A stretch of DNA of 6,416 nt from Lachnospiraceae bacterium (GTDB taxonomy: Bacteria; Bacillota; Clostridia; Lachnospirales; Lachnospiraceae). Position 1 is the stretch's first letter, and every line of letters begins with the position of its first letter. Positions 1 through 6,286 of this stretch are shown one piece after another. The DNA lies in the NCBI GenBank assembly GCA_031285465.1, contig JAITWD010000128.1, positions 1 through 6,416 on the forward strand, in the 5' to 3' direction. A program made the translations under genes and the position numbers. The notes below the pieces were generated by a model. That model ran no database searches and had not been told where the DNA came from. It was given only the letters and a program-made list of their open reading frames with translations.

Positions 1-603
1 AACGGTTATTTCAGCCTTACAAGCATCGAAGATACCACCCGGAGTCATGTAACGTGCCTCATTCAGTTCAGCAAGCGCTGTGATCAAACAGGGCATTTTA
101 ACCTTGACAACATGGTAACGGTCATCATACTGCCGCTGTACGGTTACCATATCACCATCGATCTTTATCTCCTGTGCATAGGAAATCACCGGAATATTTA
201 AATGCTCTGACAACTGCGGTCCTACCTGAGCAGTATCGCCGTCAATCGCCTGACGACCGGTAATGATCAGATCATACTCCAGATTACGGATCGCTCCTGC
301 GAGGGTCTGTGAGGTTGCCCATGTATCGGCACCACCCAGCACACGATCGGTAACCAGAACACCTTTGTCGGCTCCCATTGCAATTGCTTCTCTTAAAACG
401 TCCTCCGCTTTCGGCAAACCCATCGTAATAACCGTAACTTCGGCTCCAAATTGATCCTTTAACCGCAATGCCGCTTCCAGTCCTGCTTTATCATCAGGAT
501 TCATGATCGTGAGCATAGCGCCTCTATCCAGCGTACCATCAGGATTAAATTTAACACCACCCTTTGTATCGGGTACCTGCTTAATACAAACAACAATCTT
601 CAT
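1..603 (-). CDS. etfB: Electron transfer flavoprotein subunit beta, 3'-truncated by window edge
   Basis: The frame is open from the ATG at 603 to base 1, giving 201 codons. The family is about 260 residues, so the C-terminal fifth or so lies outside. It begins MKIVVCIKQVPDT, the usual EtfB N-terminus. It carries NPDD near residue 35, GADTWATSQTLA at 91-102, GRQAIDGDTAQVGP at 116-129 (nucleotide/flavin-binding loop of the ETF fold) and PCLITALAELNEARYMTPGG at 171-190. EtfB pairs with EtfA to carry electrons to butyryl-CoA dehydrogenase. In anaerobes with this gene neighbourhood the complex is known to bifurcate NADH electrons to crotonyl-CoA and ferredoxin in the cytoplasm. Bifurcation here is inferred from context, not shown. 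A ribosome site (AAGGAG, 611-616) sits 7 bases before the ATG. The gene follows bcd after 39 bases and should be co-transcribed with it; etfA is expected next. Confidence 0.95.
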   Translation of the reverse strand, partial: MKIVVCIKQVPDTKGGVKFNPDGTLDRGAMLTIMNPDDKAGLEAALRLKDQFGAEVTVITMGLPKAEDVLREAIAMGADKGVLVTDRVLGGADTWATSQTLAGAIRNLEYDLIITGRQAIDGDTAQVGPQLSEHLNIPVISYAQEIKIDGDMVTVQRQYDDRYHVVKVKMPCLITALAELNEARYMTPGGIFDACKAEITV

Positions 604-625
604 TGTATTTCTCCTTCTTTATAAT

Positions 626-651
626 GATTTAAATGACTTAAATTATTTAAG
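626..651. repeat. 9-bp near-repeats and a palindrome at the bcd stop codon
   Basis: On the plus strand, GATTTAAAT (626-634) and GACTTAAAT (635-643) are tandem and differ at one base. CTTAAAT (637-643) and ATTTAAG (645-651) form a perfect inverted repeat centred on base 644, the middle of the bcd stop codon. It is AT-only apart from the ends, so a weak stem. Low complexity alone could produce it. Confidence 0.55.
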
Positions 652-1797
652 CAATGCCGCTGAAATTACCATCTTTTGAACCTCAGAGGTTCCTTCGTAG
701 ATTTCGGTAATCTTGGCATCACGCATCATCCGTTCTACATCGTATTCTCTGGTATAGCCGTATCCACCATGCAATTGAACCGCTTTAGTGGTTACTTCCA
801 TTGCGACCTCAGCTGCATATAATTTTGCCTGAGCGGCTTCCAGTGAATAGTTTTTCTGTGTTGCTTTGGCAACGGCTGCTTTATAAACCAGTAAACGGGC
901 AGCGTCAACCTTAGTTGCCATATCAGCCAGCTGGAACTGGGTGTTTTGGAAGGAAGCGATGGATTTACCAAACTGCTTTCTTTCTTTAACATAATTAACG
1001 GTTGCTTCTAATGCTCCGGCTGCCAATCCAAGCGCTTGAGCGGCAATACCGATACGTCCACCATCAAGGGTATGCATGGCAATACCAAAGCCCTTGCTTT
1101 CCTGACCTAACAGATTGGCCTTGGGGATCCGGCAATCGGTAAAGATCAGTTCATAGGTGGATGATCCGCGGATACCCATCTTCTTTTCCTTTGTTCCGAA
1201 GGTAAAACCGGGCGTTCCTTTTTCGACGATAAAAGCCGAAATATTTTTCTTGCTCCGGCCTCTGGCATCGGTCACGACACTTGTAATGGCAAAAATGACA
1301 TAAACATCCGCTTCTTTACCATTGGTAATGAAAATCTTGGAGCCATTTAAAACATATTCATCACCTTCCAGTACCGCTTTGGTCTGTTGTCCCTGGGCAT
1401 CGGTACCGGCACCCGGTTCGGTCAAACCAAACGCACCTAACTTTTCACCCTTAGCCAACGGCACGAGGAATTTCTGTTTTTGCTCCTCAGTTCCGTAGGT
1501 CTGAATAGGATCACAGCATAGAGAGGTATGAGCAGAAACGATAACACCGGTTGTTCCACACACCTTTGACAATTCTTCCACGCACATAGCATATGCTAAC
1601 GGGTCACAACCCTGTCCACCGTATTCTCTCGGTACGGGGATTCCCAGGAAACCGATCTTTGCCATCTTATCCGCGGTTCCCCGTGGAAATTCTTCGGTTT
1701 CGTCAACCTCTTGGGCGAGCGGCTTCACTTCTTTTTCAGCAAACTCTTTGTAGAGTGTGCGCAACATTTCATGTTCTTTGCTTAACATAAAATTCAT
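643..1797 (-). CDS. bcd: Butyryl-CoA dehydrogenase (short-chain acyl-CoA dehydrogenase)
   Basis: This 384-residue protein matches the usual length of about 380. It reduces crotonyl-CoA to butyryl-CoA with FAD, taking electrons from EtfAB. Seen in the sequence are the acyl-CoA dehydrogenase signature FGLTEPGAGTDA (123-134), the FAD-contact region RKQFGK (273-278), the second signature HGGYGYTREYDVERMMRD (343-360) and the catalytic base Glu368 in IYEGTSEVQ, where short-chain enzymes carry it. The order is the classical one: N-terminal helices (about 1-120), beta domain (about 121-230), C-terminal helices (231-384). The frame stays open to 1854, but the start at 1797 is preferred: GGAGG lies 10 bases upstream and MNFMLSKEHE aligns with family N-termini, whereas the 19 extra residues look non-coding. 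It sits 57 bases after hbd and 39 before etfB. Other acyl-CoA substrates cannot be excluded, but the neighbours point to C4. Confidence 0.95.
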   Translation of the reverse strand: MNFMLSKEHEMLRTLYKEFAEKEVKPLAQEVDETEEFPRGTADKMAKIGFLGIPVPREYGGQGCDPLAYAMCVEELSKVCGTTGVIVSAHTSLCCDPIQTYGTEEQKQKFLVPLAKGEKLGAFGLTEPGAGTDAQGQQTKAVLEGDEYVLNGSKIFITNGKEADVYVIFAITSVVTDARGRSKKNISAFIVEKGTPGFTFGTKEKKMGIRGSSTYELIFTDCRIPKANLLGQESKGFGIAMHTLDGGRIGIAAQALGLAAGALEATVNYVKERKQFGKSIASFQNTQFQLADMATKVDAARLLVYKAAVAKATQKNYSLEAAQAKLYAAEVAMEVTTKAVQLHGGYGYTREYDVERMMRDAKITEIYEGTSEVQKMVISAALLK

Positions 1798-1807
1798 GAT
1801 TCTACTT

Positions 1808-1812
1808 CCTCC
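1808..1812 (-). promoter_or_regulatory. Ribosome binding site deciding the bcd start
   Basis: GGAGG (in GGAGGAAG) on the minus strand, 10 bases before the ATG at 1797. The longer frame from 1854 would place this site inside the coding region and lacks a ribosome site of its own. Confidence 0.8.
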
Positions 1813-1854
1813 ATTTTCATTTATACAGAATTTAATATTATTTTTAAAAATCAA

Positions 1855-2694
1855 TTACTTTTTGTAATCATAGAAGCCGGCTCCGGTCTTGGCACCCAAT
1901 AAACCGCCACGTACCATTTTCTTTAACAGTCCGGCCGGACGATATTTAGGATCGCCGGTCTCCTTTTGGATGACCTCCATGATCGCCAGGACGATATCCA
2001 GGCCGATATAATCGCCAAGTGCCAGCGGTCCCATCGGATGATTGGCTCCCAGTTTCATCGCCGCATCAATGTCCTCAACGCTTGCCACACCGGCTTCCAG
2101 CACCCCAATCGCTTCATTGATCATCGGGATCAAAATGCGGTTAACCACAAATCCCGGTGCTTCATTTACCTGAACCGGTGTTTTACCGATCGCTTCGGTG
2201 ATCTCTTTTATTTTGGCAACCATGTCATTCGGGGTATTGATTCCGGCAATAACCTCTACCAGCTTCATCACCGGTGCCGGATTAAAGAAATGCATACCGA
2301 TCACCGGACGGTCCAGACCGGCACCGATCTCAGTAATAGACAGTGACGAGGTGTTGGTGGAGAAAATACAATTGGCGGGACAGATATCCTGCAGCTCCTT
2401 AAAGGTCTGCTTCTTAATATCCATAACCTCCAAAGCTGCTTCTACGATCAGATCACAATCGGTACAGATGTTTTTTACACCGGTTGTTATTTTAGCCAGG
2501 ATGGCATCGGCTTCAGCCTGCTCCATTTTGCCCTTAGCAACCCGCTTTTCAAAACCACCAGCAATTCTCTTCTTGCCATTGGCGGCAAATTCTTCATTAA
2601 TATCACAAAGATATACTTCATACCCTTCTGTTTGGGCAAACGCCTGCGCGATTCCTGAACCCATTGTTCCTGCGCCGATAATACCTACTTTCAT
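1855..2694 (-). CDS. hbd: 3-hydroxybutyryl-CoA dehydrogenase
   Basis: A 279-residue cytoplasmic enzyme, against about 282 for the family. It reduces acetoacetyl-CoA to (S)-3-hydroxybutyryl-CoA. The N-terminal Rossmann domain opens with GIIGAGTMGSG (Gly7, Gly9, Gly12). Asp31 ends the second strand (YLCDIN) and suggests NADH rather than NADPH preference; that is family knowledge, not a test. Catalytic-site residues are visible: Ser116/117 in NTSSLSI, His135 in GMHFFNPAP, Glu147 in KLVEVI and Asn185 in GFVVNRI, with the His-Glu spacing of 12 and the Asn position expected for the family. The C-terminal dimerisation domain (about 186-279) ends in TGAGFYDYKK. The frame continues upstream to 2748, but AAGGAGG at 2702-2708, 7 bases before the ATG at 2694, and the MKVGIIGAG N-terminus fix the start. 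A 144-base repeat-bearing spacer separates it from crt. Confidence 0.96.
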   Translation of the reverse strand: MKVGIIGAGTMGSGIAQAFAQTEGYEVYLCDINEEFAANGKKRIAGGFEKRVAKGKMEQAEADAILAKITTGVKNICTDCDLIVEAALEVMDIKKQTFKELQDICPANCIFSTNTSSLSITEIGAGLDRPVIGMHFFNPAPVMKLVEVIAGINTPNDMVAKIKEITEAIGKTPVQVNEAPGFVVNRILIPMINEAIGVLEAGVASVEDIDAAMKLGANHPMGPLALGDYIGLDIVLAIMEVIQKETGDPKYRPAGLLKKMVRGGLLGAKTGAGFYDYKK

Positions 2695-2701
2695 TCTTAT
2701 G

Positions 2702-2708
2702 CCTCCTT
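2702..2708 (-). promoter_or_regulatory. Ribosome binding site deciding the hbd start
   Basis: AAGGAGG on the minus strand, 7 bases before the ATG at 2694. It excludes the longer in-frame start at 2748. Confidence 0.85.
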
Positions 2709-2795
2709 GATTTTCATAAATTAGCCGGTCTGATATCACTATCCACACTACAACTAATTCTTATTTACCCGTTTATTTCCCGATTTACTGTTACT

Positions 2796-2847
2796 TACTT
2801 ATTATAACCTACTTATTTTATAACCTACTTATTGGGGCTTACTTATT
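2796..2847. repeat. Direct repeats spanning the crt stop codon and crt-hbd spacer
   Basis: The plus-strand 8-mer TACTTATT occurs at 2796-2803, 2810-2817, 2826-2833 and 2840-2847, with spacings of 14, 16 and 14 bases. The two middle copies belong to an exact 16-base tandem duplication (TTATAACCTACTTATT, 2802-2817 and 2818-2833). The copy at 2840-2847 encodes the last two codons and most of the stop codon of crt. The rest of the 144-base spacer (2704-2795) is AT-rich with degenerate AAATAA/CGGG motifs and holds only the hbd ribosome site. Confidence 0.85.
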
Positions 2848-3615
2848 TAAGAAAGCTTCCACTTTTCTTTTCTCCATGAAAGCGGCCATGCCTTCGGTTT
2901 GATCATAGGTTTCGAAACAATCGCCAAATAATTTTTCTTCAATAACGATTGCCGCGTCCATATCAACTCCCAGTCCATCGTTGATCGCCTTCTTACTGTT
3001 GCGTACAGCGATCGGAGCGTTCTTAACAATGGCTCCCGCCATCTTTTCCGCCGCTTCCATTAACTCAGCTGCCGGGTATACCGCATTGACCAGACCGATC
3101 CGATATGCTTCATCGGCTTTGATATTACGGCCGGTAAAGATCATCTGCTTAGCCATCCCTGGTCCAACCAGTCGTGCCAGCCGCTGTGTTCCGCCAAATC
3201 CAGGCGTAATGCCCAGTCCAACCTCCGGTTGCCCGAAAACTGCATTATCGGAACAGATTCTGATATCACAGCTCATTGCTATTTCACATCCACCACCCAG
3301 GGCAAATCCATTAATGGCAGCAATCACAGGAATTGGAAAGGTCTCAATCCGACGGAATACGTCGTTACCCTTCTTGCCGAATACCTCGCCTGCCACTTTG
3401 GGCAGTGCACTCATCTCACCAATATCGGCGCCCGCCACAAAGGACTTCTCACCGGCTCCGGTCAGGATCAAACATCTGATCTCACTTTGGTTAACTGCAT
3501 TAAGGGTTTGGTTAAGTTCCTCCAACACCGCCGAATTAAGTGCATTCAATGCCTTCTCACGGCTGATGGTAATTATACCTACCATGCCTTTTACTTCATA
3601 CAAAACATGTCCCAT
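2839..3615 (-). CDS. crt: Crotonase / short-chain enoyl-CoA hydratase
   Basis: A 258-residue crotonase-fold protein of normal length (about 260). In this pathway it dehydrates 3-hydroxybutyryl-CoA to crotonyl-CoA. The first oxyanion-hole segment SFVAGADIGEM spans 58-68. The second, NGFALGGGCEIAMSCDIR (102-119), contains one catalytic glutamate, Glu111. The other, Glu131, is in FGQPEVGLGITPGFGGTQRL (127-146). The 20-residue spacing between the two glutamates matches hydratases, so this is an active hydratase type rather than a Glu-lacking crotonase relative. The start at 3615 has AAAGGAG 8 bases upstream and gives the expected N-terminus, with no competing start. It follows thl by 105 bases. 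Its last codons (Asn-Lys-stop) form the first copy of a direct repeat that continues into the downstream spacer. Confidence 0.95.
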   Translation of the reverse strand: MGHVLYEVKGMVGIITISREKALNALNSAVLEELNQTLNAVNQSEIRCLILTGAGEKSFVAGADIGEMSALPKVAGEVFGKKGNDVFRRIETFPIPVIAAINGFALGGGCEIAMSCDIRICSDNAVFGQPEVGLGITPGFGGTQRLARLVGPGMAKQMIFTGRNIKADEAYRIGLVNAVYPAAELMEAAEKMAGAIVKNAPIAVRNSKKAINDGLGVDMDAAIVIEEKLFGDCFETYDQTEGMAAFMEKRKVEAFLNK

Positions 3616-3687
3616 TTTTATTTCTCCTTTTTTAAACCTGATTGCTCTCGGTTATTCCACACATTTATTCCGGAAAATTTATCCTTA

Positions 3688-3728
3688 GAATGCTATTCCG
3701 AGAATGCTATTCCGGGAATGCTATTCCC
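3688..3728. repeat. Three 14-bp tandem repeats spanning the thl stop codon, with hairpins
   Basis: The plus-strand 12-mer GAATGCTATTCC occurs exactly at 3688-3699, 3702-3713 and 3716-3727, a 14-base period. The last copy contains the thl stop (3721-3723). Each unit is self-complementary; the copy at the stop forms GGGAAT, GCT, ATTCCC (3714-3728), a perfect 6-bp stem with a 3-base loop. In the mRNA this puts small hairpins at and just after the end of thl. There is no T-run after them, so they are not ordinary terminators. Confidence 0.85.
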
Positions 3729-4908
3729 TGGTGACAATGGTTGCACAGCCCATACCGCCACCGATACACAAGGTTGCCAAACCATTCTTGGCATCGCGGG
3801 CTTCCATTTCATGCAACAAGGTTACCAGGATCCGACAACCGCTGGCTCCGACCGGATGGCCTAATGCGATCGCACCACCGTTGGGATTGAGTTGCTTGTC
3901 CACATCGATCCCGAGGTCACGGCCAACCGCGATCGACTGTGCCGCAAAAGCCTCATTGGCTTCAATAATATCAAAATCCTTGATGGTCATACCGGTTTTA
4001 TCCATAACCTTTTGGGTTGCCGCTACCGGACCGATACCCATGATACTGGGATCAACCCCTGCCAGCGCTCCGGCCACCCAGGTTGCCATCGGCTTAACGC
4101 CTAATTCTTTGGCCTTTTCCTCACTCATAACCACGACCGCAGCAGCACCGTCATTAATACCCGATGCATTACCAGCGGTTACTTTGCCGTCTTTATTGAT
4201 GGCACGAAGCTTGGCCAGACCTTCAATGGTTGAACCGGCACGAGGACCTTCATCCTTGTTAAAGGAAACCAACTCTTTCTTACGCTTCACTTCTACAGGC
4301 ACGATCTCTTTATCAAACGCACCGCTGTTTTGTGCTGCTTCAGCCTTTTGCTGACTTGCCAGGGCAAACTCGTCCAATTCTTCCCGTGACAGATTCCACC
4401 GGGCATCGTTACAGATATTATCTGCAGTCTGGATCATATGATAATCATCAAAAGCATCCCACAACGCATCATTAACCATGGTATCAACCATGGTTGCATT
4501 GTTCATTCTATAACCGAAGCGGGCTTGCGGGAGAGCATAAGGTGCCATTGACATATTCTCCATACCACCGGCCACAACAATATCGGCATCACCGGCCAGA
4601 ATCATCTGAGCCGCCATATTCACACAGTTAAGTCCGGAACCGCACACCACATTGATGGTCACTGCCGGTACTTCAATCGGCAGGCCAGCCTTGATGGTCG
4701 CCTGACGAGCCACATTTTGTCCCAATCCGGCCTGAATAACACAGCCCATATATACCTGATCGACCGCTTCGGGAGCAATCCCGGCCCGGTTCAACGCTTC
4801 CTTGATCACAATTGCGCCCAGATCGGCGGCAGGAGTGGTGCTTAGTGCTCCACCCATAGTACCGATAGCGGTACGGCAGGCACCTGCTAAAACTACTTTT
4901 TTTGCCAT
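3721..4908 (-). CDS. thl: Acetyl-CoA C-acetyltransferase (thiolase)
   Basis: A 395-residue biosynthetic-type thiolase (family about 392). It condenses two acetyl-CoA to acetoacetyl-CoA, the entry step of the pathway. Numbered from MAKKVV, the nucleophile is Cys89 in NVVCGSG, the same position as in the well-studied Zoogloea enzyme. Asn318 is in NEAFAAQ, His351 in ALGHPVGASG, and the second active-site cysteine, Cys381, in CIGGGMG. N- and C-terminal thiolase domains are both complete. An ATG two codons upstream (4914) is in frame, but the GGAGG at 4916-4920 is only 1 base from it and 7 bases from the ATG at 4908, so the shorter form is chosen. It is the first gene after a strong promoter and probably heads the thl-crt-hbd-bcd-etfB operon. 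The TAG stop lies at the centre of a hairpin within a tandem repeat. Confidence 0.96.
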   Translation of the reverse strand: MAKKVVLAGACRTAIGTMGGALSTTPAADLGAIVIKEALNRAGIAPEAVDQVYMGCVIQAGLGQNVARQATIKAGLPIEVPAVTINVVCGSGLNCVNMAAQMILAGDADIVVAGGMENMSMAPYALPQARFGYRMNNATMVDTMVNDALWDAFDDYHMIQTADNICNDARWNLSREELDEFALASQQKAEAAQNSGAFDKEIVPVEVKRKKELVSFNKDEGPRAGSTIEGLAKLRAINKDGKVTAGNASGINDGAAAVVVMSEEKAKELGVKPMATWVAGALAGVDPSIMGIGPVAATQKVMDKTGMTIKDFDIIEANEAFAAQSIAVGRDLGIDVDKQLNPNGGAIALGHPVGASGCRILVTLLHEMEARDAKNGLATLCIGGGMGCATIVTRE

Positions 4909-4915
4909 GTTCATT

Positions 4916-4920
4916 CCTCC
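4916..4920 (-). promoter_or_regulatory. Ribosome binding site deciding the thl start
   Basis: GGAGG on the minus strand. It is 1 base from the upstream ATG (4914) and 7 bases from the ATG at 4908. Only the second spacing is functional by normal rules, so the protein should begin MAKK and not MNMAKK. Confidence 0.85.
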
Positions 4921-4929
4921 ATAATAAGA

Positions 4930-4947
4930 TTGTTAATTTTTTGTCAT
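4930..4947. promoter_or_regulatory. Possible Rex-type redox operator in the thl leader
   Basis: On the plus strand, TTGTTAA, four T's, then TTGTCAT. The clostridial Rex consensus is TTGTTAA-N4-TTAACAA; the left half is perfect and the right half matches 4 of 7. It lies just downstream of the predicted start of transcription, where a bound repressor would block elongation or initiation. An overlapping imperfect dyad at 4942-4958 (TGTCATT, 3 bases, AATAACA; 6 of 7 complementary) covers the start itself. Rex is known to control thl and crt operons in clostridia, so context favours it, but the right half is degenerate. Confidence 0.35.
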
Positions 4948-4961
4948 TACCAATAACACTT

Positions 4962-4990
4962 ATTATATCATAGGAAAATCCATTTTGCAA
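4962..4990 (-). promoter_or_regulatory. Sigma-A-type promoter of the thl operon
   Basis: On the minus strand, TTGCAA (4985-4990, 4 of 6 to TTGACA) and a perfect TATAAT (4962-4967) are separated by exactly 17 bases. A TGA directly before the -10 (4968-4970) makes an extended -10 (TGnTATAAT). Transcription should start near 4955, giving a leader of about 47 bases before the thl ATG. It is the only good promoter seen on the operon strand inside the window. Confidence 0.8.
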
Positions 4991-5024
4991 CGGCATTTCA
5001 TGCGTATCAGTCACCTTTTTCTGA

Positions 5025-6128
5025 TTATGGGAGTCCATCATTTTCCCACTTTAACACCGTTGGATCACGCATCTGGAAAACTCGATCCCACTCTTTACTT
5101 TCTCCTACCTTGATCGCCCGTGAACGGTTTTTATATAAAAAGCGGGTCAGGTCATAACAGTCCACCCATATCTCATTATTCCCTTCTTTTTGGGACTCAT
5201 CAAAAATCAATTGCATCCCCCAATGGAGATGAACCGTCTTAATATTATTGGTATTTTCGGTAGTACTATAACCGGTATGACCCATATAACCGATCACATC
5301 CCCCGCCGTAACGACGCTTCCCTCCTCTAACCCTTCGGCATATGGGAAATTTTGCCTCAAGTGAGCATAATAATAGTAGCGTTTTTCATCAAAGCTCCTA
5401 ATCCCAATCCGCCAACCGCCATATTGGTTCCATCCCAGCGCCTCCACGTAACCTGACTCGATCGCGATGATCGGCGTGCCGACCTGCCCCATCATATCAT
5501 GCCCCAAATGATTCCGACTATAACCGTAGCTGCGTGATACTCCAAAATCGTCATAGTCACTATAAGGGAAACCGTGAGCGATCGGTAAAAACGCCTTAAG
5601 GCCATATAATTTCGTCCAAATCTTTTCGCCGGTTTCGGTTTCACGTTCAATCTCAAACTCACCGACCATGCCTCCCAAAACCGCCTCATAAGCCTGATAA
5701 TAATAATCATAGTATTCCATATCACTTGTGAGCTCCGCCATGGTTATACTTCCTTCCGACAACTCGGTCGCCACCTTTTCAAGCGCAGACACCGCATTAC
5801 TCCCAAAGCTTCCCCCATTTTTAGCGCCCACGTAGGCTAACAGCTCGATCCAATTCAAATGAACCGGTTGATCATAGCTTCCTACATCCAGGTCATAGGC
5901 CGCACATAATGCTTCGTAAGATACGTTAAAATCTACCCACTTAATATACTGATTGTCACCGGTTACCAGCACCGCCTCTCCCGGTGCAAATGGTCCCGGC
6001 ACAAATGGTCCGTCCACAAATTGCCCTTCTTCCCCTCCCTGTAACCGTTCATTTCCTGCCACAACAAAAAAAGCTGCCAACAGTACCATACTCATAAGGA
6101 TTGCCATGTTTTTCAAACGCACTACCAT
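5025..6128 (-). CDS. Membrane-anchored or secreted M23-family metallopeptidase
   Basis: This 367-residue protein is probably a peptidoglycan endopeptidase or related cell-envelope factor. A short basic N-terminus (MVVRLKN) leads into a hydrophobic segment (about 8-25). No lipobox or clear AXA cleavage site is seen, so it may be a signal anchor. Three pentapeptides (GQFVD, GPFVP, GPFAP) follow at 35-49. Residues 58-160 form a module with VDFNVSYEAL and LNWIELLAYVGAKNGG, recalled from other clostridial M23 proteins. The LytM/M23 domain covers about 175-310. It has HLGHD (zinc ligands His207 and Asp211), His256 in YYYAHL and HLH at 300-302, so the metal site looks complete. The start has only a weak site (GGGGAC, 6138-6143), and an in-frame stop lies just upstream. 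It is 116 bases before thl and no clear terminator separates them, but thl has its own promoter, so I see no functional link. Substrate and role (growth, sporulation) cannot be told. Confidence 0.85.
   Translation of the reverse strand: MVVRLKNMAILMSMVLLAAFFVVAGNERLQGGEEGQFVDGPFVPGPFAPGEAVLVTGDNQYIKWVDFNVSYEALCAAYDLDVGSYDQPVHLNWIELLAYVGAKNGGSFGSNAVSALEKVATELSEGSITMAELTSDMEYYDYYYQAYEAVLGGMVGEFEIERETETGEKIWTKLYGLKAFLPIAHGFPYSDYDDFGVSRSYGYSRNHLGHDMMGQVGTPIIAIESGYVEALGWNQYGGWRIGIRSFDEKRYYYYAHLRQNFPYAEGLEEGSVVTAGDVIGYMGHTGYSTTENTNNIKTVHLHWGMQLIFDESQKEGNNEIWVDCYDLTRFLYKNRSRAIKVGESKEWDRVFQMRDPTVLKWENDGLP
5982..6026 (-). repeat. 15-bp coding tandem repeats in the M23 peptidase linker
   Basis: Three imperfect 15-base units encode GQFVD, GPFVP and GPFAP, residues 35-49 of the peptidase, just outside the membrane segment. 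Gly/Pro-rich repeats here probably act as a spacer between anchor and folded domains. The number of units could vary between strains by slippage. Confidence 0.65.
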
Positions 6129-6286
6129 TGATCGGTCGTCCCCATCTCACATAATATCTGATTAAATATATGAAGGAAAGCGACCATAAATTCAAACTAA
6201 ATTCGCGTTGATTTTTTTAGCTTTCTAGTTGTCATTTCATGGGGGTTATAATATAATCATGTCAGTTTAACTATCACCCATTGTTT
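6129..6286. other. AT-rich gene-free region between the M23 gene and the inverted repeats
   Basis: There is no coding frame with a ribosome site on either strand. It contains the weak ribosome site of the peptidase (6138-6143) and the plus-strand promoter at 6229-6257. A promoter for the peptidase should lie here on the minus strand. The best -10 candidate is TATTAT (6151-6156), but its -35 region is poor, so I do not call one. Confidence 0.6.
6229..6257 (+). promoter_or_regulatory. Plus-strand sigma-A-type promoter facing the right edge
   Basis: TTGTCA (6229-6234, 5 of 6 to consensus), 17 bases, then a perfect TATAAT (6252-6257). A second overlapping TATAAT at 6247-6252 has no properly spaced -35. 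Transcription would begin near 6264 and run into the inverted-repeat block at 6287-6416, away from the peptidase gene. No plus-strand reading frame with a ribosome site follows within the window. Confidence 0.65.

Noticed and set aside
1966..2710. Overlapping plus-strand open frames of 126 and 170 codons opposite hbd
   Set aside because: They are antisense to a clearly conserved dehydrogenase, show no ribosome site and have no recognisable domain. They are shadows of the real gene.
2796..2820. TATAAT within the crt-hbd repeat as an internal promoter
   Set aside because: No acceptable -35 hexamer lies 16-18 bases upstream. The match comes from the AT-rich repeat unit.
2981..4354. Plus-strand open frames of 211-235 codons opposite crt and thl
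   Set aside because: They are antisense shadows of conserved enzymes. Their translated composition is low-information (Ser/Ala/Ile/Pro-rich), with no start signals.
4474..4494. Direct repeat of AACCATGGT, 12 bases apart
   Set aside because: It lies inside thl and simply encodes TMV twice (TMVDTMV). It needs no explanation beyond coding.
5006..5025. Inverted repeat ATCAG/CTGAT at the end of the M23 gene as a terminator
   Set aside because: The stem is only 5 bp with a 10-base loop and no T-run follows on the minus strand, so it is not convincing.
4673..5041. Minus-strand 122-codon frame running from the peptidase end into thl
   Set aside because: It covers the thl promoter, leader and first part of thl in another frame. 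The DNA is fully explained by those elements and the protein resembles nothing.
6151..6200. Sporulation (sigma-E-like) promoter before the M23 gene
   Set aside because: CATATATT fits the loose CATANNNT pattern, but the -35 region matches poorly, and one short AT-rich motif is too weak to call.
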